In this document: positions 41,805 to 48,988 of the stretch, piece after piece
How positions within the stretch are numbered: the first letter of the stretch is position 1
Layout: each line of letters opens with the position of its first letter
Assembly: GCA_014860455.1 (NCBI GenBank)
Contig: JACZJQ010000186.1
Span: forward strand, 1 to 52,293
DNA: 52,293 nt
Direction of reading: 5' to 3'
DNA from: Bryobacteraceae bacterium
GTDB taxonomy: Bacteria; Acidobacteriota; Terriglobia; Bryobacterales; Bryobacteraceae
Position numbers and translations under genes: made by a program
Notes under the pieces: model-generated
Seen by the model: the letters and a program-made list of their open reading frames with translations, nothing else
What the model was told of the DNA's origin: nothing
Databases searched by the model: none

Positions 41805-43111
41805 ATCGAGTTCCCCGCCTCACGCGCGGCGCGCTGGACATCGACGCGCATCAGGAGGAACAGCCCGGCCGCGAAAAAGACGACCTGGGAGAGGATGCCG
41901 AGTTGATAGCTGCCGGTGAGTTGAAGAGTGAGCGAGAACAGCAGAGGGGCAAGCCAGCTTGTGCCCTTGTCGCTGATCTCATAGAGGGAGAAGTACTCGG
42001 CCTCTCTCCCCTTCGGGATCATGAGCGAGAACAGTGACCGGCTGAGCGCCTGGCTGCCGCCCATGATGAGCGCAACCAATGCAGCGGCGATGAAGAAATG
42101 GGCCGTGGTCTTCACGAAGAACACGCCGAGCATGAGCAGGATCCAGGCGACCAGGGCGAGTTCGACAGTTCGTTTGGCGGAGATGCGCTTGGCGATCTCG
42201 TTCATACCCATGGCGCCGGCGACGGCGACAAACTGGACCATAAGGATGGCCAGGGTGAGTTGGGCCATGGGAATTTTAAGGTAGTCGCTGCCGAACTGGC
42301 CCGAGAGGGTGATGACGGCCTGGATGGCATCGTTATAGAGCAGGTAGGCGACGAGGAACAGCAACGCATGGGGGTAAGCGCGGAGGGAGCGCAGGGTTGT
42401 CCAGAGTTGGAGAAACCCCTCCGAAAGCGCGCCGTGGCCGGTGTGGGCCGGGATGGCGACGCGAGGATTTCGCAGCCCGAGCATGGGGATGGCTGAAAAC
42501 AGCGCCCACCAGATGCCGGCCGAAGCGAGGCTGATGCGGACGGCGAGTCCCTCGCCGAGGCCCCAGGCTTCAGCGTTCTTGTAGAGCACGAGGTTGAGGC
42601 CGAGCAGGATTCCGCCACCGAGATAGCCGAAGCCCCAGCCGCGGGAGCTGACCGTGTCGCGCTCCTGTTCGGTGGAGATGCTGGGCAGGAAGGCGTTGTA
42701 GATGACGATGGAGGCGCCGAAGGCGAGGTTGGCGACCAGGAATATCGCGCCGCCTAGCAGGTATCGTGCGCCGTCGAGCCAGAACATGGCCATGGTGGCG
42801 GCAGCGCCGATGTAGGCAAACAGGCCGAGAAGCTGTTTCTTGTGCCGGCTGCGGTCAGCCAGTGCGCCGGCGACGGGCAGGCAGAAGACCTGCGAGAGAA
42901 CAGAGAGCGAGATCAGGTAGCCCCAGTATGAGCGGGCATCGACGGGAATGCCGAGCGGGTAGATGAAACCGCTTGGATCGGCGCCGGCCTTTGCAAGGAC
43001 GGTGAGCCAGGGACCCAGGAAGAGGGTGACGACAGTCGAGGCAAAAGCCGAGTTGGCGAAGTCGTAGAAGTACCAGGAGCGCTGCTGGCGGATCAGGCTA
43101 TTGTCTGGCAA
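41801..43111 (-). CDS. UMF1-type MFS transporter
   Basis: 436-residue, 12-helix major facilitator of the UMF1 family (related to fungal vacuolar effluxer Atg22). The hallmark YDFANSAFAS is at 16-25, followed by AGALADRSRHKKQ between helices 2 and 3 and RGWGFGYLGGGILLGLN. A TTG start overlaps the Aas-like gene by 14 bp. In enterobacteria the lysophospholipid flippase LplT is also an MFS protein next to or fused with Aas; here a different MFS family takes that place. Lysophospholipid transport is inferred from context only. Confidence 0.87.
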   Translation of the reverse strand: MPDNSLIRQQRSWYFYDFANSAFASTVVTLFLGPWLTVLAKAGADPSGFIYPLGIPVDARSYWGYLISLSVLSQVFCLPVAGALADRSRHKKQLLGLFAYIGAAATMAMFWLDGARYLLGGAIFLVANLAFGASIVIYNAFLPSISTEQERDTVSSRGWGFGYLGGGILLGLNLVLYKNAEAWGLGEGLAVRISLASAGIWWALFSAIPMLGLRNPRVAIPAHTGHGALSEGFLQLWTTLRSLRAYPHALLFLVAYLLYNDAIQAVITLSGQFGSDYLKIPMAQLTLAILMVQFVAVAGAMGMNEIAKRISAKRTVELALVAWILLMLGVFFVKTTAHFFIAAALVALIMGGSQALSRSLFSLMIPKGREAEYFSLYEISDKGTSWLAPLLFSLTLQLTGSYQLGILSQVVFFAAGLFLLMRVDVQRAAREAGNSI

Positions 43112-45239
43112 GTATTTCCTCCGCGAGCTTCTGGATGGTGGGATAGTCCTTCTTGCCGTTGCCCAGCAGAGGGAGCTTGGGGATGGAGAGGATGCGGCGC
43201 GGGATGGCTAGCTCAGGCGCACCGAGGTCTCGGGCCGATTGCTGGAGTTGCTCACGGCGGAGTTCGGCGTCCTGGGTGAGAAGGACGATCATCTCCCCGC
43301 GGGCGGGGTCCGGGCGGCTGATGGCGGCGTGCACCGAGGCGGGCGACGCTGCTTCTGCGAGCTTCTCGACGACTTCAAGCGAGACCATTTCGCCGGCGAC
43401 TTTGGCGAAACGCTTGACGCGTCCCTTGAGAATAAGGAAACCGTCTTCGTCGATGGCGGCGAGGTCGCCGGTCGAGTACCAGCCATCGCCGAAGATGGAC
43501 GACGGCGGTTCGAGGACGCCTGGATTGGTGTCGCGAAGGTAGCCCGACATCACATTGGGTCCGCGAACATGGAGCAGGCCGGCATCGTCGATTCCCGGGA
43601 CGGCTTCGAAGCGGTAGTCGATGCCGGGCAGCAGTTCGCCGACGGACCCGGACCTGGCGCGCATGGGCGTATTGACGGCGATGACGGGGGAACACTCAGT
43701 CGCGCCGTAGCCTTCGAGGACGCGGGCGCCAAACTTCTCGTTGTAGAGGTCGCGGATCTCGGCGGTCAGTTTCTCGGCGCCGGCCATGAGGAAGCGGACC
43801 TTACGCAGGTCATAAGGATGAGCGCGACGGGCGTAGTTCTTGAGGAATGTGGGCGTGGCGAACATGACCGTGCAGTCGCGGTCGTAGAACATCTCCGGCA
43901 CGACGGCGTAGTGCAGCGGTGAGGGGTAAAGGAATGCGGGAATGCCGTTGAGAATGGGCAGCAGGAAGCCGGCGGTGAGTCCGAAGCTGTGGAAGACGGG
44001 CATCGCCGACATGAAGCGGTCAGACGGTCCGACATCGACCACCGAGAGGCATTGCCGGACGTTGGCCAGCATGGCGCGGTTGCTGAGAACGACGCCCTTG
44101 GGCTTGCCCTCCGAGCCTGAGGTAAAGAGGATGGCGGCCGGGTCTTCGGGCTTGGACTGGAGAGTGGCTCGGCGTGGCGATCGCAGCGCGAAGAGGATCA
44201 ACCAGAGTTTGTCGGCGAGCGTGAGTTGGGCTCGGAGGTCTTCGAGCAGGACGATCTTGACACCGGCGAGCTGGTCGATGAGCGGTTGGAGTTTGGCGCG
44301 CTCGATGAAGGCGCGGGAGGTGAAGATGGTGCTGATTCGAGCGGCTTTGCAGGCGCTTTGGACGCCGCCGGCGCCGGCAGTGAAGTTGATGAAGGCCGGG
44401 ATGCGGCGGATTCCGAGAAGTCCGAAGTAGAGCGCGAGGGTGCCGGCTGCATTCGGCATGAGGACTCCGACGGTCTCGTTTTCACTGGTCAGGCGCGAGG
44501 TGAGCAGGCCCAGCGCGAGCGAGGCGCGCAGGAGGAGGCCGTAGGTCATCTCGGTCCCGGAGGCGTCTTCGACCATGATGCGCTTGCGGTCGTGGAGTTC
44601 GACGGCGCGGAGGAATTCCTGGTGGATGGTTGAGGGCGGGAAGGAGTCGAGCATGAGGCGCTGCATGAGGCGGCGCATCTCTTCGCTCGCCTTGCGGCGC
44701 CGCAACTTGCCCGTAGGGGCATCAGGCATCGCTATGGTGCTGCCGGAGTGGAAGACCATGCGAATGCGAGGAAACAGCCGGAGCGGGAACGGCGGCCGCA
44801 TCCGGCTGAAACCGCGTGCGTGAACCGCGCCGTCGATCCAAACCGGCGCGATCGTGGCCCCGGACTTGGCTGCCAGGAAGGCAGGTCCGTCGTAGACTTT
44901 CATGAGGCCACCTGTGACGGTGACGCGGCCTTCTGGGAAGATAATCACGGGGCGGCCGGATTCGATGGCCTCGACAATCAACTTCATCGCCATGGGGCGG
45001 AGGGTATCAAGGACAACATGGTCGACGTGTTTGAGCAGGGCGCGGAAAGCGGGCTGGCGCAGAACTTGGGTGTGAACCACCCAAAGCGGGCTGTCGGGCA
45101 GGGTGGCCCACAGCAGGACAGCGTCGAGGAAAGACTGATGATTGGCGATGTAGAGGAGTTTTGCCGCACGCGGCGGGGCGCCCTCGACGCGGAGCCGGTA
45201 CAGTGTTCTGAGCAGGAAGCGGATAATGTGTCGGAGCAT
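43098..45239 (-). CDS. aas: Fused 1-acyl-glycerophosphate-type acyltransferase and acyl-ACP synthetase (Aas-like)
   Basis: 713 residues. The N-terminal PlsC-type acyltransferase has HX4D (H34-D39, NHQSFLD) and FPEGR (101-105). The rest is an ANL-superfamily acyl-adenylating enzyme with TSGSEGKPKG (~369-378), GYGATECSPV, STGDLAAIDEDGFLILKGR and the C-terminal lysine in LLGNGKKDYPT. This is the domain order of E. coli Aas, which re-acylates lysophosphatidylethanolamine using acyl-ACP made by its own synthetase domain. All catalytic motifs look intact. First gene of a leftward operon with an MFS transporter overlapping by 14 bp. Confidence 0.92.
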   Translation of the reverse strand: MLRHIIRFLLRTLYRLRVEGAPPRAAKLLYIANHQSFLDAVLLWATLPDSPLWVVHTQVLRQPAFRALLKHVDHVVLDTLRPMAMKLIVEAIESGRPVIIFPEGRVTVTGGLMKVYDGPAFLAAKSGATIAPVWIDGAVHARGFSRMRPPFPLRLFPRIRMVFHSGSTIAMPDAPTGKLRRRKASEEMRRLMQRLMLDSFPPSTIHQEFLRAVELHDRKRIMVEDASGTEMTYGLLLRASLALGLLTSRLTSENETVGVLMPNAAGTLALYFGLLGIRRIPAFINFTAGAGGVQSACKAARISTIFTSRAFIERAKLQPLIDQLAGVKIVLLEDLRAQLTLADKLWLILFALRSPRRATLQSKPEDPAAILFTSGSEGKPKGVVLSNRAMLANVRQCLSVVDVGPSDRFMSAMPVFHSFGLTAGFLLPILNGIPAFLYPSPLHYAVVPEMFYDRDCTVMFATPTFLKNYARRAHPYDLRKVRFLMAGAEKLTAEIRDLYNEKFGARVLEGYGATECSPVIAVNTPMRARSGSVGELLPGIDYRFEAVPGIDDAGLLHVRGPNVMSGYLRDTNPGVLEPPSSIFGDGWYSTGDLAAIDEDGFLILKGRVKRFAKVAGEMVSLEVVEKLAEAASPASVHAAISRPDPARGEMIVLLTQDAELRREQLQQSARDLGAPELAIPRRILSIPKLPLLGNGKKDYPTIQKLAEEILARQ

Positions 45240-45294
45240 CCCGTTTGAGCGGCCCGAGGCCTTAGGACACAGTGTACGACAGGGGCCCGGAGAT

Positions 45295-45324
45295 TTGACA
45301 TCAGGGCCGCTGATTCGCTACAAC
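45295..45324 (+). promoter_or_regulatory. Promoter of the tRNA-Asn gene
   Basis: TTGACA (45295-45300), 18-bp spacer, TACAAC (45319-45324), 16 bp before the mature tRNA 5' end. This is the only good promoter between the divergent Aas-like gene and the tRNA. Confidence 0.55.
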
Positions 45325-45340
45325 AAGAAAGACGCACTGC

Positions 45341-45415
45341 TCCTGAGTAGCTCAATGGTAGAGCATCCGGCTGTTAACCGGAGGGTTGTAGGTTCGAGTC
45401 CTACCTCAGGAGCCA
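45341..45415 (+). tRNA. tRNA-Asn (GTT)
   Basis: A complete cloverleaf can be drawn. Acceptor stem TCCTGAG (45341-45347) / CTCAGGA (45405-45411); D-arm with AGCTCAATGGTAGAGC; anticodon stem TCCGG / CCGGA around loop CTGTTAA with anticodon GTT at 45373-45375; T-arm GTAGG-TTCGAGT-CCTAC. Discriminator G at 45412 and a genome-encoded CCA (45413-45415). It is 28 bp from the arsC stop, at the border of the arsenic island; tRNA genes are common integration sites, but no integrase or direct repeat was found here. Confidence 0.97.
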
Positions 45416-45443
45416 ATTCTTTGTCTCCAACTAACCTGCGCCG

Positions 45444-45857
45444 CTAAAGAGCCAGATAGAATTGGTTCACCCGTTCCTTGATCTGATCCCGTATCCGGCG
45501 GAACGAATCGAGCCGGATCTCTTCGTCTCCTTCGACTGCGGCCGGATCCTCGAAACTCCAATGGATCCGCTCAGCAGGGCAGTGGATGACCGGGCAACTC
45601 TCTTTCGCGTTGTCACACACAGTGAAGATGTAGGCGAACTCGCCGCCGAGGAACTCTTCCACCGACTTCGACCAATGCCCGGAGATGTCGATTCCGAGTT
45701 CGGCCATCACGGCAATGGCTTCCGGTCTGACTACGCTCGGCCGGGTTCCGGCGCTGTGAACTTCGAACCGGTCGCCGAGAGAACGGCGGAGGAGTCCCTC
45801 CGCCATCTGGCTGCGTGCCGAATTGCCGGTGCAAAGCACCAGGATCGCGGGCTTCAC
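45444..45857 (-). CDS. arsC: Thioredoxin-coupled arsenate reductase
   Basis: Reduces arsenate to arsenite in the cytoplasm. 137 residues with the low-molecular-weight phosphatase-like fold of the Staphylococcus ArsC class. The P-loop is CTGNSARS (Cys9-Ser16), and the second and third redox cysteines are Cys81 and Cys88 in VCDNAKESCP, matching the Cys10/82/89 triad of S. aureus ArsC. The start overlaps the arsM stop by 4 bp. It is the last gene of the leftward arsR-arsM-arsC operon. Confidence 0.95.
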   Translation of the reverse strand: MKPAILVLCTGNSARSQMAEGLLRRSLGDRFEVHSAGTRPSVVRPEAIAVMAELGIDISGHWSKSVEEFLGGEFAYIFTVCDNAKESCPVIHCPAERIHWSFEDPAAVEGDEEIRLDSFRRIRDQIKERVNQFYLAL

Positions 45858-46693
45858 AGGGTGGGCTTCCTTGCACGGATGAACGCGCTCATGAACTTGC
45901 CGTCCACCACGGGCGCAACGGCGTCGACATCGATGCCCTCGGCGGTGAGAAATTCGCGGGCATCCTCGATACTGTAGATCCGCGTCGGCTCCAAGTCAAC
46001 GTCAACGAAGCCGGCACGCGCGAGTTTGCCCGAGTACTCGCGCTCTTCCAGGGCGCCGGCAATGCAACCGACCCAGAGTTCGACATTGCGCCGGACTTCA
46101 GCCGGCACTTCGCCGCGAACCACGACATCGGAAACCGCAAAGCGCCCGCCCGGCTTCAACACGCGGAATGCTTCGCTTAGCACGCGGTCCTTGTCGGCGG
46201 AAAGGTTGATCACACAGTTCGAAATGATGACGTCCACCGAGGCGTCCGGCAGGGGCATGTTCTCGATCTCGCCTTTGAGGAATTCGACGTTCTCGACGCC
46301 GGCCTTGCGCTGGTTATCTCGGGCCAGGGCGAGCATCTCGTCCGTCATGTCCAGACCATACGCTTTCCCCGTGGGTCCGACCCGCTTGGCCGACAGCAGG
46401 ACATCGATCCCGCCACCGCTGCCCAGGTCAAGCACCACCTCGCCGGGCTTCAATTCCGCCAGTGCGGTCGGGTTGCCGCACCCGAGCGATGCCAGCACGG
46501 CGGTCTCCGGCAGTTCGCTCTTCTGGACCGCATCGTACAGCCCCGAGGTGATGGGATCCACCGTTTCGCCGCCGCAGCAGGACGTTGCCGAGGGCGCTGT
46601 CCCGCAGCACGCACTTCCTTCACCCGCGACCACCCGCAATGCGGCCTGGCCGTACTTCTCCTTGACTACCTGTCTGACGTCTTGTTCGCTCAT
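45854..46693 (-). CDS. arsM: Arsenite S-adenosylmethionine methyltransferase
   Basis: Methylates As(III) to mono-, di- and trimethylated species using SAM. 279 residues; the SAM loop is LDLGSGGGID (88-97), and three cysteines at 72, 160 and 210 match the three As(III)-binding cysteines conserved in ArsM enzymes. The N-terminus carries an extra pair of Cys-Cys motifs (Cys29-30, Cys39-40), as in many bacterial ArsM. AGAGAG precedes the ATG. It lies 149 bp after arsR and overlaps arsC by 4 bp. Confidence 0.95.
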   Translation of the reverse strand: MSEQDVRQVVKEKYGQAALRVVAGEGSACCGTAPSATSCCGGETVDPITSGLYDAVQKSELPETAVLASLGCGNPTALAELKPGEVVLDLGSGGGIDVLLSAKRVGPTGKAYGLDMTDEMLALARDNQRKAGVENVEFLKGEIENMPLPDASVDVIISNCVINLSADKDRVLSEAFRVLKPGGRFAVSDVVVRGEVPAEVRRNVELWVGCIAGALEEREYSGKLARAGFVDVDLEPTRIYSIEDAREFLTAEGIDVDAVAPVVDGKFMSAFIRARKPTL

Positions 46694-46842
46694 TTGGATC
46701 TCTCTTTCTTTCGTGAGTAGTCACTTCTGCCAACTGTTTCGCTCAGCCTGCGCCCCGGTCCGGCACGCGGGCTGACGTTGATTCAATGGCCAGGCACACC
46801 CGTACCCGGGGCCTCGCGCATTGCGGGTTTTGACAACACTGC
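46694..46842. other. Intergenic gap between arsM and the leftward arsR
   Basis: 149 bp without a supported gene. It contains the arsM ribosome-binding site (AGAGAG) and GC-rich imperfect repeats, but no hairpin with a T-tract and no copy of the TTCGA or TTGGC operator-like repeats. Read-through from the arsR promoter into arsM therefore seems likely. Confidence 0.4.
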
Positions 46843-47187
46843 TTACTTGCAGACCTGAACGATATCTTCCGGCTTAAGCACTTTGTTTCGTGTGCAGCAC
46901 TCGGCGTACAGGAACGTCAGCAACTCGCGCAAGACGCCGGTGTTTGCGCTGTACCAGAGAAAAGTGCCGTCGCGGCGAACCGATACCAGTTCCTCGTTCT
47001 TCAACTTCTCAAGGTGATGGGAGAGCGTGGAAGCGGGAATCCCTAGTTCCGTCTGGATGTCGCCGACAATCAACCCGTCAGGATGCGCACTCAGCAGCAA
47101 GCGGACGATCCGCAGGCGCGGCTCAGTGCCCATTGCGGCAAGCATGTCGGCGAACCGGGCGGTCTGGCTCAGATCAACTTCACTCAT
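46843..47187 (-). CDS. arsR: ArsR-family repressor, C-terminal-cysteine type
   Basis: 114-residue winged-helix metalloregulator. Helix-turn-helix around VGDIQTELGIPASTLSHHLEKLKNEELVSVRRDGTFLWYS. It has no CxC in the DNA-binding helix; instead Cys97-Cys98 and Cys113 lie in the C-terminal dimer helix region, similar to the As(III) site of Acidithiobacillus ferrooxidans ArsR (Cys95/96/102). It should repress its own operon (arsR-arsM-arsC) and release on As(III). A strong promoter with an overlapping dyad lies directly upstream, and the transcript may be leaderless. Confidence 0.92.
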   Translation of the reverse strand: MSEVDLSQTARFADMLAAMGTEPRLRIVRLLLSAHPDGLIVGDIQTELGIPASTLSHHLEKLKNEELVSVRRDGTFLWYSANTGVLRELLTFLYAECCTRNKVLKPEDIVQVCK

Positions 47188-47189
47188 AT

Positions 47190-47205
47190 TTCGATATTAC
47201 TCGAA
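47190..47205. promoter_or_regulatory. ArsR operator candidate TTCGA-N6-TCGAA
   Basis: Perfect 5-base arms separated by TATTAC, covering the -10 box of the leftward arsR promoter. The same half-site ATATTTCGA and the same N6 spacing recur before acr3 (50988-51003, TTCGA-N6-TAGAA). Confidence 0.65.
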
Positions 47206-47221
47206 TCAAGGAAGATGTCAA
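47194..47221 (-). promoter_or_regulatory. Promoter of the leftward arsR-arsM-arsC operon
   Basis: Read leftward: consensus TTGACA (47221-47216), 16-bp spacer, TAATAT (47199-47194). The start site predicted 7 nt past the -10 coincides with the A of the arsR ATG (47187), so the message may lack a leader. Confidence 0.65.
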
Positions 47222-47312
47222 GCAAAAACTTTACGGTTCTGCCCCACCTGCGGCATTCACCCAGTGCCCGGATGGAGATCCCATCGCGTCGCGATTGTGC
47301 GCAGTGGGGCAT

Positions 47313-47328
47313 TTGGCGCTTTCGCCAA
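47313..47328. promoter_or_regulatory. Inverted repeat TTGGC-N6-GCCAA, copy 1
   Basis: Perfect arms around GCTTTC in the region between the two divergent arsR genes, 98 bp upstream of the rightward arsR ATG. Same 5-N6-5 layout as the TTCGA operator, but a different sequence. It is repeated at 47388-47403. Confidence 0.5.
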
Positions 47329-47387
47329 GCCCCGCGCCCAGCGCTGCTGCGCCCGTAAGTTTCTGATACTCGGCATATTCACATCAG

Positions 47388-47403
47388 TTGGCGAAATGGC
47401 CAA
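47388..47403. promoter_or_regulatory. Inverted repeat TTGGC-N6-GCCAA, copy 2
   Basis: Perfect arms around GAAATG, 75 bp downstream of copy 1 and 22 bp before the rightward arsR ATG at 47426. A natural operator position for autoregulation by the second ArsR. Confidence 0.55.
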
Positions 47404-47425
47404 TTAGTTGCTTGCAGTTAAGTTG

Positions 47426-47761
47426 ATGGACGCCAAAACCCAAGCGACCTATGAAGTCCGCGCCAGGATACTCAAAGCTCTCGCACATCCCTCCCGGCTA
47501 TTCATGGTGGACGTACTCTCCCGTGGCGAGCGCTGTGTGTGCGAACTCACTGAACTTGTGGGCGCCGACATGTCCACCGTCAGCAAGCACCTTTCAGTGC
47601 TCAAGGCAGCGGGAATCCTGGCCGACGAAAAGCGAGGCATGCAGGTCTACTATTCGTTGAAGGTGCCTTGCGTGATGGGCTTTTTCGATTGCGTGAGCGA
47701 AGTCCTGACTTCCCGAACCGTGGATCGGGACGGCAAGGCGCCTGTTTGTCAAAGGAGATAG
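47426..47761 (+). CDS. arsR: ArsR-family repressor, CxC type
   Basis: 111 residues from the ATG at 47426 (a TTG at 47408 is also in frame). The winged helix carries GERCVCELTELVGADMSTVSKHLSVLKAAGIL, with Cys37-x-Cys39 at the start of the DNA-binding helix as in the E. coli plasmid R773 ArsR (ELCVCDL). Additional cysteines at 82, 89 and 108. This is a different As(III) site from the divergent arsR, so the two arms probably respond separately. It heads the rightward operon and ends 4 bp before the thioredoxin-like gene. Confidence 0.92.
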   Translation: MDAKTQATYEVRARILKALAHPSRLFMVDVLSRGERCVCELTELVGADMSTVSKHLSVLKAAGILADEKRGMQVYYSLKVPCVMGFFDCVSEVLTSRTVDRDGKAPVCQRR

Positions 47762-47765
47762 CAAC

Positions 47766-48002
47766 GTGAAGATTCAGATTCTGGGCACGGGTTGTGCCAA
47801 GTGCAAGCAACTTACGGAGAACGCGGAAGCGGCGGCCCGCGAGGCGGGCATCAGCTACGAACTCGAAAAGGTCACCGACATCGCGGAGATCGTGAAGTTC
47901 GGAGTGATGTCCACGCCGGCGCTGGCCGTGGACGGCAAGGTGAAGCTGGTCGGCAAGGTGGCGACTCCGGCTGAGATCAAGCCCCTGTTGGTCCAGGCCT
48001 GA
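47766..48002 (+). CDS. Small CxxC thioredoxin-like protein (ArsE-like position)
   Basis: 78-residue glutaredoxin/thioredoxin-fold protein of the 'redox-active disulfide protein 2' type. CAKC is at Cys10-Cys13 in ILGTGCAKCKQL, and the cis-Pro loop is MSTPALAVDG. GTG start behind AGGAGATAG. Cytoplasmic, no leader. In arsEFG clusters reported from Shewanella a small redox protein precedes arsF and arsG, and this gene holds the same place, separated by one DGC-protein gene. Probable role: a thiol electron carrier for arsenical handling. The ArsE equivalence is from memory and context. Confidence 0.85.
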   Translation: MKIQILGTGCAKCKQLTENAEAAAREAGISYELEKVTDIAEIVKFGVMSTPALAVDGKVKLVGKVATPAEIKPLLVQA

Positions 48003-48017
48003 CATCCGAGGCACCCG

Positions 48018-48416
48018 ATGAGGATCAGACCAAAATGTGGCTGCGGCGGCGCACCTGACCTGATGTTCTGTTGCTCTGGCGTGGCCGATACAGCTGAGAT
48101 TGGCGACCGGGCTGTCCGATCGGTCCATCGGACCGGCGAGGCGAAGATGTACTGCCTGGCTGGCATCGCCAGCGACGTCGAGTTGATCGTCGTCAATTCC
48201 CGCGCCGCGAACCGGATCGTTGTTGTCGATGGCTGTGACAGCGACTGCGCCAGGATGACGATGCAGAAGCAGGGCTTCGGCGGATTCCTCCACTTCCGCA
48301 TCACCGACCTCGGTTGGGAGAAAGGCAAAACGCCGGTGACAGATGAACGGATCCACACAGTCGCCACAAGATTGCGAGGACTGCTCTTGAGTGAGCCGGT
48401 GAGGGCTGAAGCATGA
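48018..48416 (+). CDS. DGC-domain putative zinc-binding protein
   Basis: 132-residue cysteine-rich protein. The diagnostic DGC motif is in VVVDGCDSDCARM (Cys73, Cys77). Further cysteines are at 7, 9, 18, 19 and 46, in MFCCSGVADTAEIGDRA and MYCLAGI, the usual DGC-family layout. The family is described only as putative zinc-binding and is often found next to thiol-redox and metalloid-resistance genes. GAGG precedes the ATG, and the stop overlaps the next start (ATGA). Soluble, no leader. Metal specificity (zinc or arsenite) is not known. Confidence 0.82.
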   Translation: MRIRPKCGCGGAPDLMFCCSGVADTAEIGDRAVRSVHRTGEAKMYCLAGIASDVELIVVNSRAANRIVVVDGCDSDCARMTMQKQGFGGFLHFRITDLGWEKGKTPVTDERIHTVATRLRGLLLSEPVRAEA

Positions 48417-48988
48417 ATCCGCGCAGAGCACTCACCGCCGCGCTCCTGGGATTCGTGCTTGTGAGCCTGGGCTACCTTGCGCTCCGGAGCGTTCGAGCAG
48501 CGAATCAATGGAGTTCCTCAGCCGTCGTAACCGAGACTGCCGCACCTGTTTCCCGCCCAGTTGAACCCGCAGCTGCACCCGCGGCATCAGCCGTCTCACA
48601 AAGCGCGCCTGCCGCCAGCACCGCAGTGCGGCAGACGGCCCCGCAAACCGGCAAGATCATTGCCTACTACTTCCATGTGACCGTGCGTTGCACCACGTGC
48701 CGCGCAATCGAGAGGTATTCAAAGGAAGTCATCTACTCACGTTTCAGCAAAGAACTCGCTTCGGGGCAGATGGAGTGGCGGCTGGTCAACGTCCAGTTGC
48801 CCGAGAACCGCCACTACGTGCAGGACTACCAGCTCTTCACGAAGTCGCTTGTCCTGGTCCACATGCAGGGTGGCCAGCAGAGAGAGTTCAAGGTGTTAAA
48901 CGACACCTGGGAGCTGGTTGGGGACAAGGCGGCCATGCAGGGCTACGTGGAAACGGAAGTGAGGGACTACCTGAGGAAGATCGCATGA
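48413..48988 (+). CDS. ArsF-family membrane-anchored CxxC protein
   Basis: 191 residues. An N-terminal hydrophobic helix (LTAALLGFVLVSLGYLAL) is followed by an Ala/Pro-rich linker (~41-79) and a thioredoxin-like domain with YYFHVTVRCTTCRAIE (Cys93, Cys96). This matches the family called 'nitrophenyl compound nitroreductase subunit ArsF', linked to reduction of nitro-aromatic arsenicals. The active disulfide would face the periplasm. Starts and stops overlap its neighbours by 4 bp on both sides, so it is tightly coupled to the DGC and ArsG-like genes. Family recognition is firm; the nitroreductase role here is untested. Confidence 0.82.
   Translation: MNPRRALTAALLGFVLVSLGYLALRSVRAANQWSSSAVVTETAAPVSRPVEPAAAPAASAVSQSAPAASTAVRQTAPQTGKIIAYYFHVTVRCTTCRAIERYSKEVIYSRFSKELASGQMEWRLVNVQLPENRHYVQDYQLFTKSLVLVHMQGGQQREFKVLNDTWELVGDKAAMQGYVETEVRDYLRKIA

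Noticed and set aside
45341-45443. tRNA-Asn as an integration site for the arsenic island
   Set aside because: No integrase, no repeat of the tRNA 3' end within the window, and base composition of the island is like its surroundings.
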